This document shows, in pieces, positions 1 to 9,700 of a DNA stretch of 64,000 bases; position 1 is the first letter of the stretch, and every line of letters begins with the position of its first letter. The position numbers and the translations under genes were made by a program. This DNA comes from Sunxiuqinia sp963677175 (GTDB taxonomy: Bacteria; Bacteroidota; Bacteroidia; Bacteroidales; Prolixibacteraceae): NCBI GenBank assembly GCA_963677175.2, contig CAXXES010000004.1:124001-188000 (forward strand), given 5' to 3'. The notes beneath the pieces were generated by a model that saw only the letters and a program-made list of their open reading frames with translations, searched no databases and had not been told where the DNA came from.

Positions 1-1
1 G

Positions 2-544
2 CCCAACAAGGGCTGGGATGCTGCTTTACCGCGAATTTGTACCTGGGCAAAACTGAAAGACCTTGAGACTGGGTTCGAGTTTTTCTTCTTCAACCTGCAT
101 ATGGACCATGTGGGGGTTGAGGCACGGAAGAACAGTGCTAAGCTGGTTCTGAAAAAGATAACCGACATGTGTGGTGATCAACCGGTTATTTTAGCAGGCG
201 ATTTCAATGTCGATCAACACAGCGCCAATTATGCCGTTTTGGAAGGATCGGACCTGTTGAACGATGCCTACGAAGTGGCCGGGGTACGCTATGCACTCAA
301 TGGGACTTTCAATAATTTTAAGCCCGATATGAAAACAGATAGCCGCATTGATCATGTGTTTGTTAGCCCATTCTTCACCGTTGAGCGTTATGGCGTGCTC
401 ACCGATACCTACCGAACCGAAATCAAAGACAGCCAATCTGAGCAATCCGGGAATTTCCCCAGGGAAGTATCGCTAACAAAGTATGTTGCCCGTACGCCTT
501 CCGACCATTTCCCGGTGAAAGTGGTCCTGAGTTTTGATGAATAA
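2..544 (+). CDS. Endonuclease/exonuclease/phosphatase family protein (5' truncated by window edge)
   Basis: C-terminal ~180 residues of a metal-dependent phosphodiesterase of the EEP (DNase I-like) fold. The frame is open from base 2, so the true start lies upstream of the window. Visible family motifs are HMDHVG (metal and active-site strand), GDFN and the terminal SDHFPV with its catalytic Asp-His. SRIDHVFVS is the usual strand before the last motif. Such proteins in Bacteroidota are often exported and act on nucleic acid, sphingomyelin or inositol-phosphate substrates; nothing visible here decides the substrate. It ends in TAA at 542-544 with no clear terminator after it. Confidence 0.9.
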   Translation, partial: PNKGWDAALPRICTWAKLKDLETGFEFFFFNLHMDHVGVEARKNSAKLVLKKITDMCGDQPVILAGDFNVDQHSANYAVLEGSDLLNDAYEVAGVRYALNGTFNNFKPDMKTDSRIDHVFVSPFFTVERYGVLTDTYRTEIKDSQSEQSGNFPREVSLTKYVARTPSDHFPVKVVLSFDE

Positions 545-614
545 TCAGTCGTGAAATCAATCTAAGAAAGCCTTATTTTCTGTTCTTACCAATCTTGATA
601 TTGACAGTCATCAT

Positions 615-824
615 TTGAATCGAACGCAGCTTATTCTGCTTCACACTATCGACCGAAATTTGCCTGTCCATCCAAGTCATCCTGCAAATTTGGATTCAGA
701 CTTTTTTACCTTTTCCAAAGTTCGCAACTGGAAAAGTTTACCAGCAAAGGAAATCCACATGACTGCTTTCCTGGAAGAAAAGATGGCTTACATCCACAAT
801 AAAAATGAAATTGTCATTCAATAA
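615..824 (+). pseudogene. Possible remnant of a REP-associated (Y1-type) transposase
   Basis: A short open frame that begins only with a TTG codon and is not a convincing complete gene. Its C-terminal half, around W-K-S-L-P-A-K-E-I-H and then FLEEKMAYIHN, resembles the region of TnpA(REP)/Y1 transposases where 'hPkeI...fleqKlnYIHnNPV' is typical. The catalytic Tyr and HUH segments are absent. I infer a decayed fragment; a chance open frame is the alternative. The surrounding stretch 545-1036 holds nothing else I can support. Confidence 0.28.
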
Positions 825-1036
825 TCACTTTTCTGTTTACAAACACTTGACCGATCCGTTCGCTTTGGTCAACATTTATTAATGATAATCCATCCACCAA
901 CAGTCGTTCCCAATGTGATGCCTGGGTTTCCGAAGTAAGTAGCCAGGCTATTGGCAAATTCCAGAGCGTTGAGGGCAGAAGAAATCATATATGTTGAGGC
1001 ATTCAAAATCTTTCGCGAAGTGGGTTTATAGCAAAT

Positions 1037-1067
1037 CAAAAAAAGCTGTACCCCGAAGGCTGCAGCT
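1037..1067 (-). terminator. Rho-independent terminator after yebC
   Basis: On the minus strand, AGCTGCAGCC / GGGTACAGCT arms (1044-1067) close on a TTCG tetraloop and are followed by a run of T (seen as A at 1038-1043 on the plus strand). It lies ~40 bp past the yebC stop, as expected for its transcript end. Confidence 0.7.
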
Positions 1068-1103
1068 CACTTAATATAACCACTAATCATCACCCAGTCA
1101 GAA

Positions 1104-1814
1104 TCAGGCAATGTTGGTGAAAACCTGCTGGACATCGTCGTCTTCTTCAATTTTGTCCAACAGTTTTTCAATGTCTTCCAATTGTTCTTCGCTAAACTCA
1201 ACCGGCGAGGTTGGTATACGCTGCAAGCTCGACTTTTTCACATCAATCTTCAGCTCTTCCAACGCGTGCGAAAGGGTTCCAAAGCTAGTGTAATCGCCAT
1301 AAACGTACACAGTATCTTCATTTTGCTCGACCTCGTCCAGTCCGGCGTCAATCAATTCCAGTTGCAATTCTTCCAGATCCATGCCTTCATAGGCTTCAAA
1401 CTGAAAAACCGCTTTGCGATCGAACATGAATTCGAGCGATCCGGTGGGCACCAGGCTTGCCCCAACTTTGTTGAAATAGGATTTGATATTGGCTATCGTG
1501 CGTGTGGTGTTATCCGTGGCACATTCCACAAAAATAAGTACCCCATGCGGGCCTTTTCCTTCGTAGTTTACCTCGGTATAGTCGCTGGCATCTTTCCCTG
1601 CCGCCCGTTTTATGGCCGCGTCAATATTGTCTTTGGGCATGTTTTGCGCTTTGGCATTTTGAATGGCCGTTCGCAATTTCGCATTCATGTCCGGATCGGC
1701 CCCTCCTTCTTTGGCGGCCATGGTTATTGATCGTGATAATTTTGGAAAGATTCGGGACATGTGCCCCCAGCGCTTTTCCTTGGCTGCTCTCCGGTATTCA
1801 AATGCTCTGCCCAC
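1104..1814 (-). CDS. yebC: YebC/PmpR (TACO1) family protein
   Basis: A full-length member of the YebC family at 236 aa. The N-terminus MGRAFEYRRAAKEKRWGHMSR is the family signature, followed by SRSITMAAKEGGADPD, the NMPKDNIDAAIKRA segment and YEGKGPHG. The C-terminal acidic helix region is also typical. Family members were annotated as transcriptional regulators. More recent work on YebC/TACO1 proteins points to a role in translation through difficult proline-rich stretches. The protein should be cytoplasmic. It is monocistronic here, with its own terminator. Confidence 0.95.
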   Translation of the reverse strand: MGRAFEYRRAAKEKRWGHMSRIFPKLSRSITMAAKEGGADPDMNAKLRTAIQNAKAQNMPKDNIDAAIKRAAGKDASDYTEVNYEGKGPHGVLIFVECATDNTTRTIANIKSYFNKVGASLVPTGSLEFMFDRKAVFQFEAYEGMDLEELQLELIDAGLDEVEQNEDTVYVYGDYTSFGTLSHALEELKIDVKKSSLQRIPTSPVEFSEEQLEDIEKLLDKIEEDDDVQQVFTNIA

Positions 1815-1896
1815 AGTTGTTTATTTTTATGTGAATGAAATTTTTTCTACGACTGCAAAAATAAAAATAATCGGGCAACAATACCTGGCTTGAAAA

Positions 1897-3210
1897 CTAA
1901 AAAATGCCTTTTTCGTCCACGAAATCGTTAATGGTAAAGTAGAATGTTGTTCCGTGCCCGTAGTCGGAATGAACCCAGATATGCCCACCCAGTTTTTCGG
2001 TGAGTTGTTTGGACAAGAATAAACCTATTCCGGTTCCACGCTGCATATTTTTTCCACGTTCTTCCACTTTCACAAACCGGTCGAAAATCACCTCCAAATT
2101 TTCGGGGCGGATACCAATTCCGCTGTCTTTTACATAGAAGGTAATTTCTCCGTTGAGGCGTTCTACACCAAATTCAACTTCTCCCTGGTCGGTAAACTTG
2201 AGGGCATTGTTAATCAGATTCCGAAGAATTTGTTCCAACCGGAAGGCGTCGGTATGAATGACCGGATCATCTAATTTTAGCTGGTAATGAAGATTCAGGT
2301 GGCTTCGCTCTCGCCCCAGCGACCCGGAAAAACTTTGTTTGAGTTTCTCAAAAACTTTGTCGAGACTCACTTTAGTCATGTTGAATTGCAGGGCACCAAC
2401 TTCAATTTTTGAAAGATCAATAATATCTTCAATTAAAAACATCAGGTACTCACTGTTCTCGTTGATCAGGTTTCTAAATTCCTTTTTTTGCTCTTGGTCG
2501 AAACTGTCGTCGCTCACCAACGACGAAAAGCCGACAATGGCGTTCAGTGGCGTACGAATTTCGTGCGACATGTTGGCCAGAAATGCGGATTTTAGCTGGT
2601 CCGATTTTCGAGCCTGCAAATATTCTTTGATATAATTGATTTTAACGGTTAGCACAAAAGCCATAATCAAAAAGAGCGAAATAAACAGGCCTAAATAAAC
2701 ATCACTCAATCTAAAATATTCATTGGGGTAGCTACCTGTTAGGTCCGGGTTTCGCCATTCTAAAATGAAAAGGACCAAAACGTTTAAAAAAAGAATGGCT
2801 GATACGAATAGCAGCATTCGTTTTTTCCACACAAAAATGTAAAAGGCGTAGAGAATAATAAACATTGCCAATACAGGTCCGCGAGAACCGTAGTTGTAGT
2901 ACCAGGCAGCATTCAAGGTAATAAGATAAGTCAGCGAAATCAGCAGATACCCCCAGCGGTTGAGCATGTTAAGCCGTCCGATTAAGTAAAAGCCGAAAAA
3001 CAGGATCGAGATTCCGGCCATCAAGCCTACCATTATCGGTCCAAGTCCCAGAAAGTAATTGGTCACCATGCTGATCAGCCCAAAGAGCGTCATAATCAGA
3101 CTGGTCAAAATGATTAATCGTTTTTCTAACCCTAATTCTACCGATCCCCCAATGACATGTGAACGGTAGAACTTCTGAAATCCATTACGTAAATCCCCTT
3201 GTGTTATCAC
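1897..3210 (-). CDS. Membrane sensor histidine kinase
   Basis: The 437-aa protein has a ~190-residue membrane part with about six hydrophobic helices (roughly residues 33-55, 58-78, 87-103, 113-128, 132-150, 170-190). There is no periplasmic sensor domain. A HisKA domain follows with phosphoacceptor His ~216 in FLANMSHEIRTPLNAIVGF. The HATPase_c domain carries N-box NLINNALKFT, G1 DSGIGI and G2 GTGIGLFLSK. No receiver domain is present and no response regulator gene lies next to it, so its partner is unknown. The signal may be sensed within the membrane. It is divergent from apbE at 3368. Confidence 0.9.
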   Translation of the reverse strand: MITQGDLRNGFQKFYRSHVIGGSVELGLEKRLIILTSLIMTLFGLISMVTNYFLGLGPIMVGLMAGISILFFGFYLIGRLNMLNRWGYLLISLTYLITLNAAWYYNYGSRGPVLAMFIILYAFYIFVWKKRMLLFVSAILFLNVLVLFILEWRNPDLTGSYPNEYFRLSDVYLGLFISLFLIMAFVLTVKINYIKEYLQARKSDQLKSAFLANMSHEIRTPLNAIVGFSSLVSDDSFDQEQKKEFRNLINENSEYLMFLIEDIIDLSKIEVGALQFNMTKVSLDKVFEKLKQSFSGSLGRERSHLNLHYQLKLDDPVIHTDAFRLEQILRNLINNALKFTDQGEVEFGVERLNGEITFYVKDSGIGIRPENLEVIFDRFVKVEERGKNMQRGTGIGLFLSKQLTEKLGGHIWVHSDYGHGTTFYFTINDFVDEKGIF

Positions 3211-3367
3211 CGCAGTTGTTTTAAGTTTTCAGCAGATTAATCGCCGCAATTTACAGAAGCTGAAACTAATGATTTATATTTACACCGCAAATGTTCCTTG
3301 TTGTTTGGACAGTTTAAAAACAGCTGTTACAAAACAGGAAAAGTCAAATGAATCAGTAATAAGTCCG

Positions 3368-4372
3368 ATGAAAATTCAATACATCTTGTCCATTTTATTG
3401 GTTGCCTTGTTTTCATGCCAACCCCAAGTAGCATATATTTCGAATGAAGGTTTTATTTACGGAACCATTTACCATGTGACCTACGAAAGCCCTAAAGGGA
3501 AGGATCTTCAAGAAGGCATGGAAGCCGTGATGAATGAGTTGAACCGGTCGATGTCTACCTTCGATTCTACTTCAACCATCTCGAAAGTGAATAAAAATGA
3601 AGCGACCGCATTGGATGAGCATTTTGTCACCATTTTTGAGCGGGCACAGGAGATCTCTGAAATTACAGATGGTGCTTTTGATATCACTGTTGCGCCCATG
3701 GTCAACGTTTGGGGTTTTGGCTTTAAAAACAAAGAGCAAGTGACGGCTGACTTGATCGACTCGCTGAAGAATCTGGTCGGGTATCAAAAAGTGCAGATTG
3801 AGAACGATCAGCTCGTTAAGGAGCATCCCAACACCATGCTCGATGCCAGCGCTATTGCCAAAGGTTTTGCTTGCGACATGGTGGGCAATTACTTTAAACA
3901 ACAAGGGTGTCAGAATTATATGGTTGAAATTGGTGGTGAAGTGGTGGCCAAAGGAAAAAATGCGAAAGGAAATTACTGGTCGATTGGTATCAGCAAACCC
4001 GACGACAACGAGTTTTTCACAGAGCAAAAGCTCAAGGCCATTGTTGAGTTGAAAGAACGGGCGTTGGCCACTTCGGGCAATTACCGCAATTTTTACGTCG
4101 AAGATGGCGTGAAGTATGCACATACCATCGACCCGAAAACCGGTTATCCGGTGCAACACAGCTTGTTAAGTACCACTGTGCTGGCCGACGATTGTATGAC
4201 CGCTGACGCTTTTGCTACCGCTTTCATGGTCAGTGGGCTTGAAAAGTCGATTGCCATAGCCGAAGCGGACCACGATATTGATGTCTACTTTATTTATTCT
4301 GACGACGAAGGTAACTTTAAAACTTATGTCAGCCCGGGATTCAAAAGACTACTAAAAAAAGAGTTTGAGTAA
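3368..4372 (+). CDS. apbE: FAD:protein FMN transferase (ApbE family lipoprotein)
   Basis: Transfers FMN from FAD to a Thr in target proteins such as Na+-NQR or RNF subunits, outside the cytoplasmic membrane. The start at 3368 gives a lipoprotein signal peptide with lipobox LVALFSC (Cys17); the open frame upstream to 3269 lacks such sense. Family motifs seen are MSTFDSTSTISKVN near residue 60, the DASAIAKGFACD segment, the EIGGEVVAKG motif, and HTIDPKTGYPV with ATSGNYRNF before it. TADAFATAFMVSG is the usual C-terminal metal-site segment. It stands alone here, without nqr or rnf genes. Confidence 0.93.
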   Translation: MKIQYILSILLVALFSCQPQVAYISNEGFIYGTIYHVTYESPKGKDLQEGMEAVMNELNRSMSTFDSTSTISKVNKNEATALDEHFVTIFERAQEISEITDGAFDITVAPMVNVWGFGFKNKEQVTADLIDSLKNLVGYQKVQIENDQLVKEHPNTMLDASAIAKGFACDMVGNYFKQQGCQNYMVEIGGEVVAKGKNAKGNYWSIGISKPDDNEFFTEQKLKAIVELKERALATSGNYRNFYVEDGVKYAHTIDPKTGYPVQHSLLSTTVLADDCMTADAFATAFMVSGLEKSIAIAEADHDIDVYFIYSDDEGNFKTYVSPGFKRLLKKEFE

Positions 4373-4408
4373 GCGTTGGTCGAGACTTCGGCTGCGCATT
4401 CCTCTTAA

Positions 4409-4618
4409 ATCACACACGATAGCGGAGAAGTATGGTCGCATTTATTGCATGATTTTGTGGAGAAAGCCAGGAATAGCGGCTATCTCCTCCGTTTTTGGGG
4501 AACGCCCGGTCAAACTCAGGAAGTAAGAAGTGTTGTGTGGAATGAATTGAAAGAAGCCAAAGTTGGTTTAATTGGAGTTGACAATCTCGAAGAGTTCTGT
4601 CTGTTTGGTAACAAGTGA
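4409..4618 (+). pseudogene. C-terminal remnant of a glycerophosphodiester phosphodiesterase / PI-PLC-like protein
   Basis: An open stretch of ~70 codons with no start codon and a stop just before it (4406-4408). The translation contains LHDFVEKARNSGYLLRFWGTP and ends in VGLIGVDNLEEFCLFGNK. This resembles the last barrel strands of PI-PLC/GDPD-like proteins, where 'lRfWatPd...W..l..aGvd.iNtDdl..' is usual. No catalytic N-terminal His segment precedes it. I infer a decayed gene tail between apbE and the sigma factor gene. The remaining part of 4373-4808 shows nothing I can support. Confidence 0.45.
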
Positions 4619-4808
4619 TATGTGCTTGTTTTTTTGTGAAACGTTTGAGCGATTGCGCAAAGTCGTTGAATAGACTTTTAATCGGACTTTAACTGAAATG
4701 TGTACCCATTGTAACTTCAATGGTTTTGCTTTGCAAGCAACAAACCGTGGAGTGCAACATCAAGTATGACGCAGTTTAAGAGCTTTGCAAATGTCTAATT
4801 AAAATCAG

Positions 4809-5420
4809 ATGCGCGAACGTGATCAAGAGAACCTGGACTTTTTATGGCATTCGTTTTTGGATGGCGATGATAAAGTCTTTTCAGTCATTTATCAGCAGCA
4901 CATTAATCGACTGCTTGCTTATGGTCACAAACTTTGCCCTAATCACGAGTGGATTCACGATAGTATTCAGGAGGTCTACCTTGATTTATTTCTAAAACGG
5001 GAAAAGCTGAACGGAAGAAAGATTGAGAATCTGAAAGCTTATCTGTTTGTAGCTTTCCGGAATAAGCTCTTCAAAAGAATCTTGCAGGAAAAGAAATTTC
5101 AAGCACTGCAGCTTGACGGGGAATTGGAAGGCAGCTTGTTCCAAACAGAGTATAACATTCAAAACCAAATTATTGAATTTGAATTGTCAAAAGAAATTAA
5201 AGAGGCACTTGTGCAAGCTGTCAATGGCCTTCCTGCTCGACAAAAAGAAATTATTTACCTGAAGTTTGAAGAAGAACTGGAGTATTCGGAAATCTCAGAA
5301 ATCCTGAAAATATCAATCGAATCGGCTCGTAAATTAGTTTATCGTGCCTTGATAGCGCTTCGTAAAGTTCTTGATCCTAAAATGGTTCAGGTGCTTCTTT
5401 TTATTTTTTCAGAAAAATAA
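4809..5420 (+). CDS. ECF-type RNA polymerase sigma factor
   Basis: A 203-aa sigma-70 family member with region 2 (FSVIYQQHINRLLAYG, then DSIQEVYLDLFLKRE, LKAYLFVAFRNKLFKRI) and region 4 (LPARQKEIIYLKFEEELEYSEISEILKISIESARKLVYRALIALRK). It lies 61 bp upstream of a FecR anti-sigma gene, then SusC and SusD. This is the standard Bacteroidota arrangement in which a substrate-loaded SusC signals through FecR to free the sigma factor for transcription of the uptake genes. The target promoter is probably ahead of susC (6670-6746), although I could not identify a clear motif there. Confidence 0.93.
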   Translation: MRERDQENLDFLWHSFLDGDDKVFSVIYQQHINRLLAYGHKLCPNHEWIHDSIQEVYLDLFLKREKLNGRKIENLKAYLFVAFRNKLFKRILQEKKFQALQLDGELEGSLFQTEYNIQNQIIEFELSKEIKEALVQAVNGLPARQKEIIYLKFEEELEYSEISEILKISIESARKLVYRALIALRKVLDPKMVQVLLFIFSEK

Positions 5421-5481
5421 TCAGTTTTCGTGTCCATGTTTTAGCTTTTGTGGGAACCTCCTTTAAAACAGAACTCTTGAA

Positions 5482-6669
5482 ATGGAGCAATTTCAAAGAT
5501 ATTTTGAAGACCGGAAATTCGTCCGATGGGTTTTACGCCCCGACCGGAATCTGAATGACTATTGGCAAACCTACCTGTCTGATCATCCGGAGGAACAAGA
5601 GCCGGTTAGCCAGGCACGAAAACTGATTTTATCCCTTCGAACGAAAAATGAGGCTGATCACGGTAAAGAAGCAATGGATTTGTTTGCTGAAATTCTTCGC
5701 GAAATTGATCATCGAAAAAAACGAACCTATTTTCTCAGCCTCGGGGTTTCAGCTTTAAAATATGTAGCTGTTGGCCTCTTTTTCTTTTTTCTTGGCATGA
5801 CGATTTACAACAATAAAAAGTCAGCAGAGCTTGAAACCCTCTACCATATGCTATCGGAAACCCGAAGTAACAATAGCGATACGCAACTTTTGCTGAGTGA
5901 CGGGAACCATGTTGCCATTACGGAAAAGAAGTCCAATATTGAATACCAGGATGACGGCAACATCATCATCAATAAACAAGATACCTTGCGGGCCAATGCA
6001 AAGTCAAAAAGCAATGAGCTGAATCACTTGATTGTGCCTTACGGAAAACATACCTCGATCAAGTTGCCCGATGGAACCATGGCCTACCTGAATGCCGGTT
6101 CGCGACTGGTTTATCCAACTGTTTTTACAGGCAAAACCCGCGAAGTCTTCCTGATTGGTGAAGGTTTTTTCGAAGTTGCCCACCGGGAAGGCATGCCGTT
6201 TTCGGTTAATACAAGCGATGTGGAAGTGCAGGCTCTTGGCACCAAGTTTAATGTTTCGGCTTATCCATCGGATAAAATTATTGAGACCGTTTTGGTTGAA
6301 GGAAAGGTGAATGTGAAAAAGAACGGCTTTCATGTTATGAACAGCGAATTTCTTTTGGCGCCGAACCAAAAAGCCGCCTACCACAAAGAACAATCGGAAG
6401 CAATCATCACCACGGTTGAGGTAATAAATTATGTCTCCTGGCATGATGGCTTTTTAAATTTTACGTCGTCAGATTTGAGCCGGATCATCAAAAAGTTGGA
6501 GCGGTATTATGATGTGCAGATTATCTTGGATAACCCGATGTTAGGTTTAAAAACAATCAGCGGAAAGTTAAAACTGGTTGAAGAGCCGGAAATTGTTTTA
6601 GGAGTTCTGGCAACAACAGCTTCAATAGAATTAACCAAAATAAATGAAACGACCTATGCTCTGAAATAA
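5482..6669 (+). CDS. FecR-family anti-sigma factor
   Basis: The 395-aa protein has a cytoplasmic N-terminus (~85 aa), one membrane helix near residues 92-110 (ALKYVAVGLFFFFLGMTIY) and a periplasmic FecR domain with HLIVPYGKHTSIKLPDGT, LNAGSRLVYP, GEGFFEVAH and VQALGTKFNVSAY. A C-terminal DUF4974-like domain (FTSSDLSRIIKKLERYYDVQI) follows; it resembles the STN signalling domain. It is predicted to hold the sigma factor encoded upstream inactive until the SusC STN domain engages its periplasmic side. Confidence 0.93.
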   Translation: MEQFQRYFEDRKFVRWVLRPDRNLNDYWQTYLSDHPEEQEPVSQARKLILSLRTKNEADHGKEAMDLFAEILREIDHRKKRTYFLSLGVSALKYVAVGLFFFFLGMTIYNNKKSAELETLYHMLSETRSNNSDTQLLLSDGNHVAITEKKSNIEYQDDGNIIINKQDTLRANAKSKSNELNHLIVPYGKHTSIKLPDGTMAYLNAGSRLVYPTVFTGKTREVFLIGEGFFEVAHREGMPFSVNTSDVEVQALGTKFNVSAYPSDKIIETVLVEGKVNVKKNGFHVMNSEFLLAPNQKAAYHKEQSEAIITTVEVINYVSWHDGFLNFTSSDLSRIIKKLERYYDVQIILDNPMLGLKTISGKLKLVEEPEIVLGVLATTASIELTKINETTYALK

Positions 6670-6746
6670 AAAAAGCCGGATCGTGTTCCAGCACTCTCCG
6701 ACTTAAAAGCAGTTAATTATAGTTATAAATTAAACTTGTCAAATGT

Positions 6747-9700
6747 ATGAAAAAATCACGATTGAGGTATCTTCTCGTGAGAAAAGGTATGAATCAAAAG
6801 TTAAAAAAGATGAAACTTACATTTCTATTTTCATTTTTGATTTTCACGAGTTCTTGGGCCAATTCGTTCTCTCAGGTAGCCAAGCTCAGTTTAAACCTGA
6901 ACAAAGTAACCGTTCAGGAACTTATTCAGGAAATTGAAGATCAGACGAAATTTTATTTTTTGTATCAGGATGAAATTTTTCAGAAAGATCAGAAAGTGAC
7001 CATTCAGGTAGAGGATGAATCGCTGGAATCAATTCTGAAACAGTTTGCTGAACAGGCATCCATTGATGTTGAAGTTACCGACTACCAAATCATCTTGAAA
7101 AAGAGGGGGGGCGTGCTTAACAGCTTGATGCAGAAACAACAGAAAAGCATTAGTGGGGTGGTTGCCGGAAATGACGGAAAGCCAATTCCTGGTGTTGCCG
7201 TGGTGGTTAAAGGAACAGGTACAGGAACCATTACCGACAATGATGGCTCGTTTCAGCTTGAAATTCCGACTGATGCCGAAGCCTTGCAATTTTCTTTCGT
7301 AGGAATGAAAACACTTGAAGTTCCGGTAGCCGGTAAAGTTCAGTTTTTTGTGACCATGAACGAAGAAGCCATTGGCATTGGCGAGGTGGTGGCCATTGGT
7401 TACGGAACCTTGAAGAAAAGTGACTTAACAGGCGCTGTTACTTCGGTGAAAAGCGAAAATTTCAACAAAGGTGTGGTGAACTCTCCCGGGCAATTATTAC
7501 AAGGTAAGGTGTCGGGGGTAAACATCACTTCGTCAAGTGGTGCGCCGGGTAGCGGACAGCGGATTATTATCCGTGGTCAGGGAAGCATCCGGCAGGGAAC
7601 GGGGCCGCTGTTTGTGGTTGATGGTTTTCCGCTTGGATTGGCCGGAACAGGCTCGGGAGAAAGCCCGCTAAACTTTATTAACCCCCAGGACATTGAATCA
7701 ATCGATGTGCTGAAAGACGCGTCGGCTACCGCCATTTATGGTTCGCGCGGGGCCAACGGGGTCATCCTCATTACCACAAAAAGTGGTCAGGCCGGTGTGT
7801 CGAAAATGTCGATTACATCCAACTTCGGAATTTCAAAAATGGCCAGGAAGATACCTGTCTTTAGTGCCGACGAATTCAGGCGGCAAGTGGTGGCCGTTGG
7901 TGGAACACTGGAAGACCGGGGAGCAAGCACCGACTGGCAGGAGGAGTTGACCAGGACCGCCATTACAAACGACCATAACCTGACTTTTCAGGGAGGAACC
8001 GACCGGCTGACCTACCGGGCATCGCTCGGATACCTTGATCAGGAAGGGATTGTTCTGAACACCGGCATTAAACGATACAGCGGAAGGGTCAATGCGACAC
8101 AAAAATTGCTGGACGGAAGGTTGAATGTAGATTTTAACCTGAATGTTGCCATTGAATCGGGTGAGAATGCGAACACGGGTACGCTCGTTTCCGAAATGCT
8201 TGATTTCAACCCAACCTATCCGGCTTACGATGAGAATGGCAATCCGGCAAAATACCCCGATTTGATGAACCCGCTAATTGGAGCCGAACTGTTCAAAGAC
8301 TTCCGGGAAAGCCGGCGGATTATCGTAAACATAGCCCCTTCCTTCAAAATCATTGAAGGACTGGTTTACAAGCTGAATTTCGGTTACGAAAACACTTCCA
8401 GCGATGCCGATAATCAACGAACACCCAGCACGGATCCTTTTGAACAGGGAAGGCTGGACCAGTATTATACCAATGGCAGAAATACCCTGATCGAAAACTA
8501 TTTGACCTACGATCTGGGCCTTAACGATCACCGGGTGACGCTGTTGGCCGGGCATTCCTATCAAAAGACCTTCGACCGCTGGCGGCACTGGAGCGTTGAC
8601 AACTTCCCGGACAACGGCATTGACCCCCGATACAATCCGGGCTTGGGTCAGGAGATTGACCTGGTTGACAACCACCCGGAGGGCTGGGCGTTGGAGAATG
8701 AACTGCAATCGTTTTTTGGCCGGGCCAACTACGGTTACCAGGGTAAATACATGGTAACCGCCACGGTACGGGCCGATGGATCCTCAAAATTTGGTGAGAA
8801 CAACAAATACGGTGTCTTTCCTTCGTTTGCTGCCAGCTGGCGTATTTCGGAAGAGGATTTTATGGAAGCATCCCGGATCAGCAATTTAAAACTGAGAGCC
8901 GGATGGGGACAAACCGGGAACCAGGAAATTCCTTCTAAAATTACCCAGGCCTTATATACCACCCGGATTTCAAACCAGGATAGTTACCCCCTGGATGATT
9001 CGGGGAGTTATCCCGCCGGAACAACATTTGTGCGGTTGGCCAATCCCGATATTCAGTGGGAAGTGTCAACTCAAACCAACATAGGGCTCGACTTTGGACT
9101 GCTTGACGGAGCCCTGTCCGGAACAGTCGATTACTTCCACAAAGAGTCAAACAACATTTTGCTTGAGGTGGTACCTCCCGATCCGATTCAGCCTGCTACA
9201 ACCTACTGGACCAATGTGAAGGATATGACCATTACCAATAAGGGGCTGGAACTGGCGTTGGATTACCAACATCGCAACGAGAGCGGATTTTCGTATGCGC
9301 TGGGTGGCAATGTTACCTTCCTTGATAATGTTGTTGAGAATTCCCCTTTTACCATTCTTACAACGGGAAATGCTGAAGGATCAGGACTAACAGGAGCTAC
9401 GATCAATGGTTTGATCAACGGTCATCCAATCGGTTCATTCTATATGAAAGAGTTCATGGGTATTGGCGCCGATGGATTGTCCATCTTCCGGGAGCCGGAT
9501 GTGCCCGATACGGACGATCGCCGGGTAGTGGGAAGCGCCTTGCCCGATATGATGTATAATTTCTATGTGAATTTAAACTACAAACAGTTTGATCTTAGTG
9601 TCAACTTCAATGGCGTATCCGGAAATAAGATCTACGATAACACGGCAACAAACAAGTTTTACAAAGCCAAGTTAGCTAACTCATTGAATACAACCGATGC

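Noticed and set aside
6743..6937. 64-aa frame overlapping the start of the SusC gene
   Set aside because: It is in another frame of the SusC signal-peptide region and has no features of its own.
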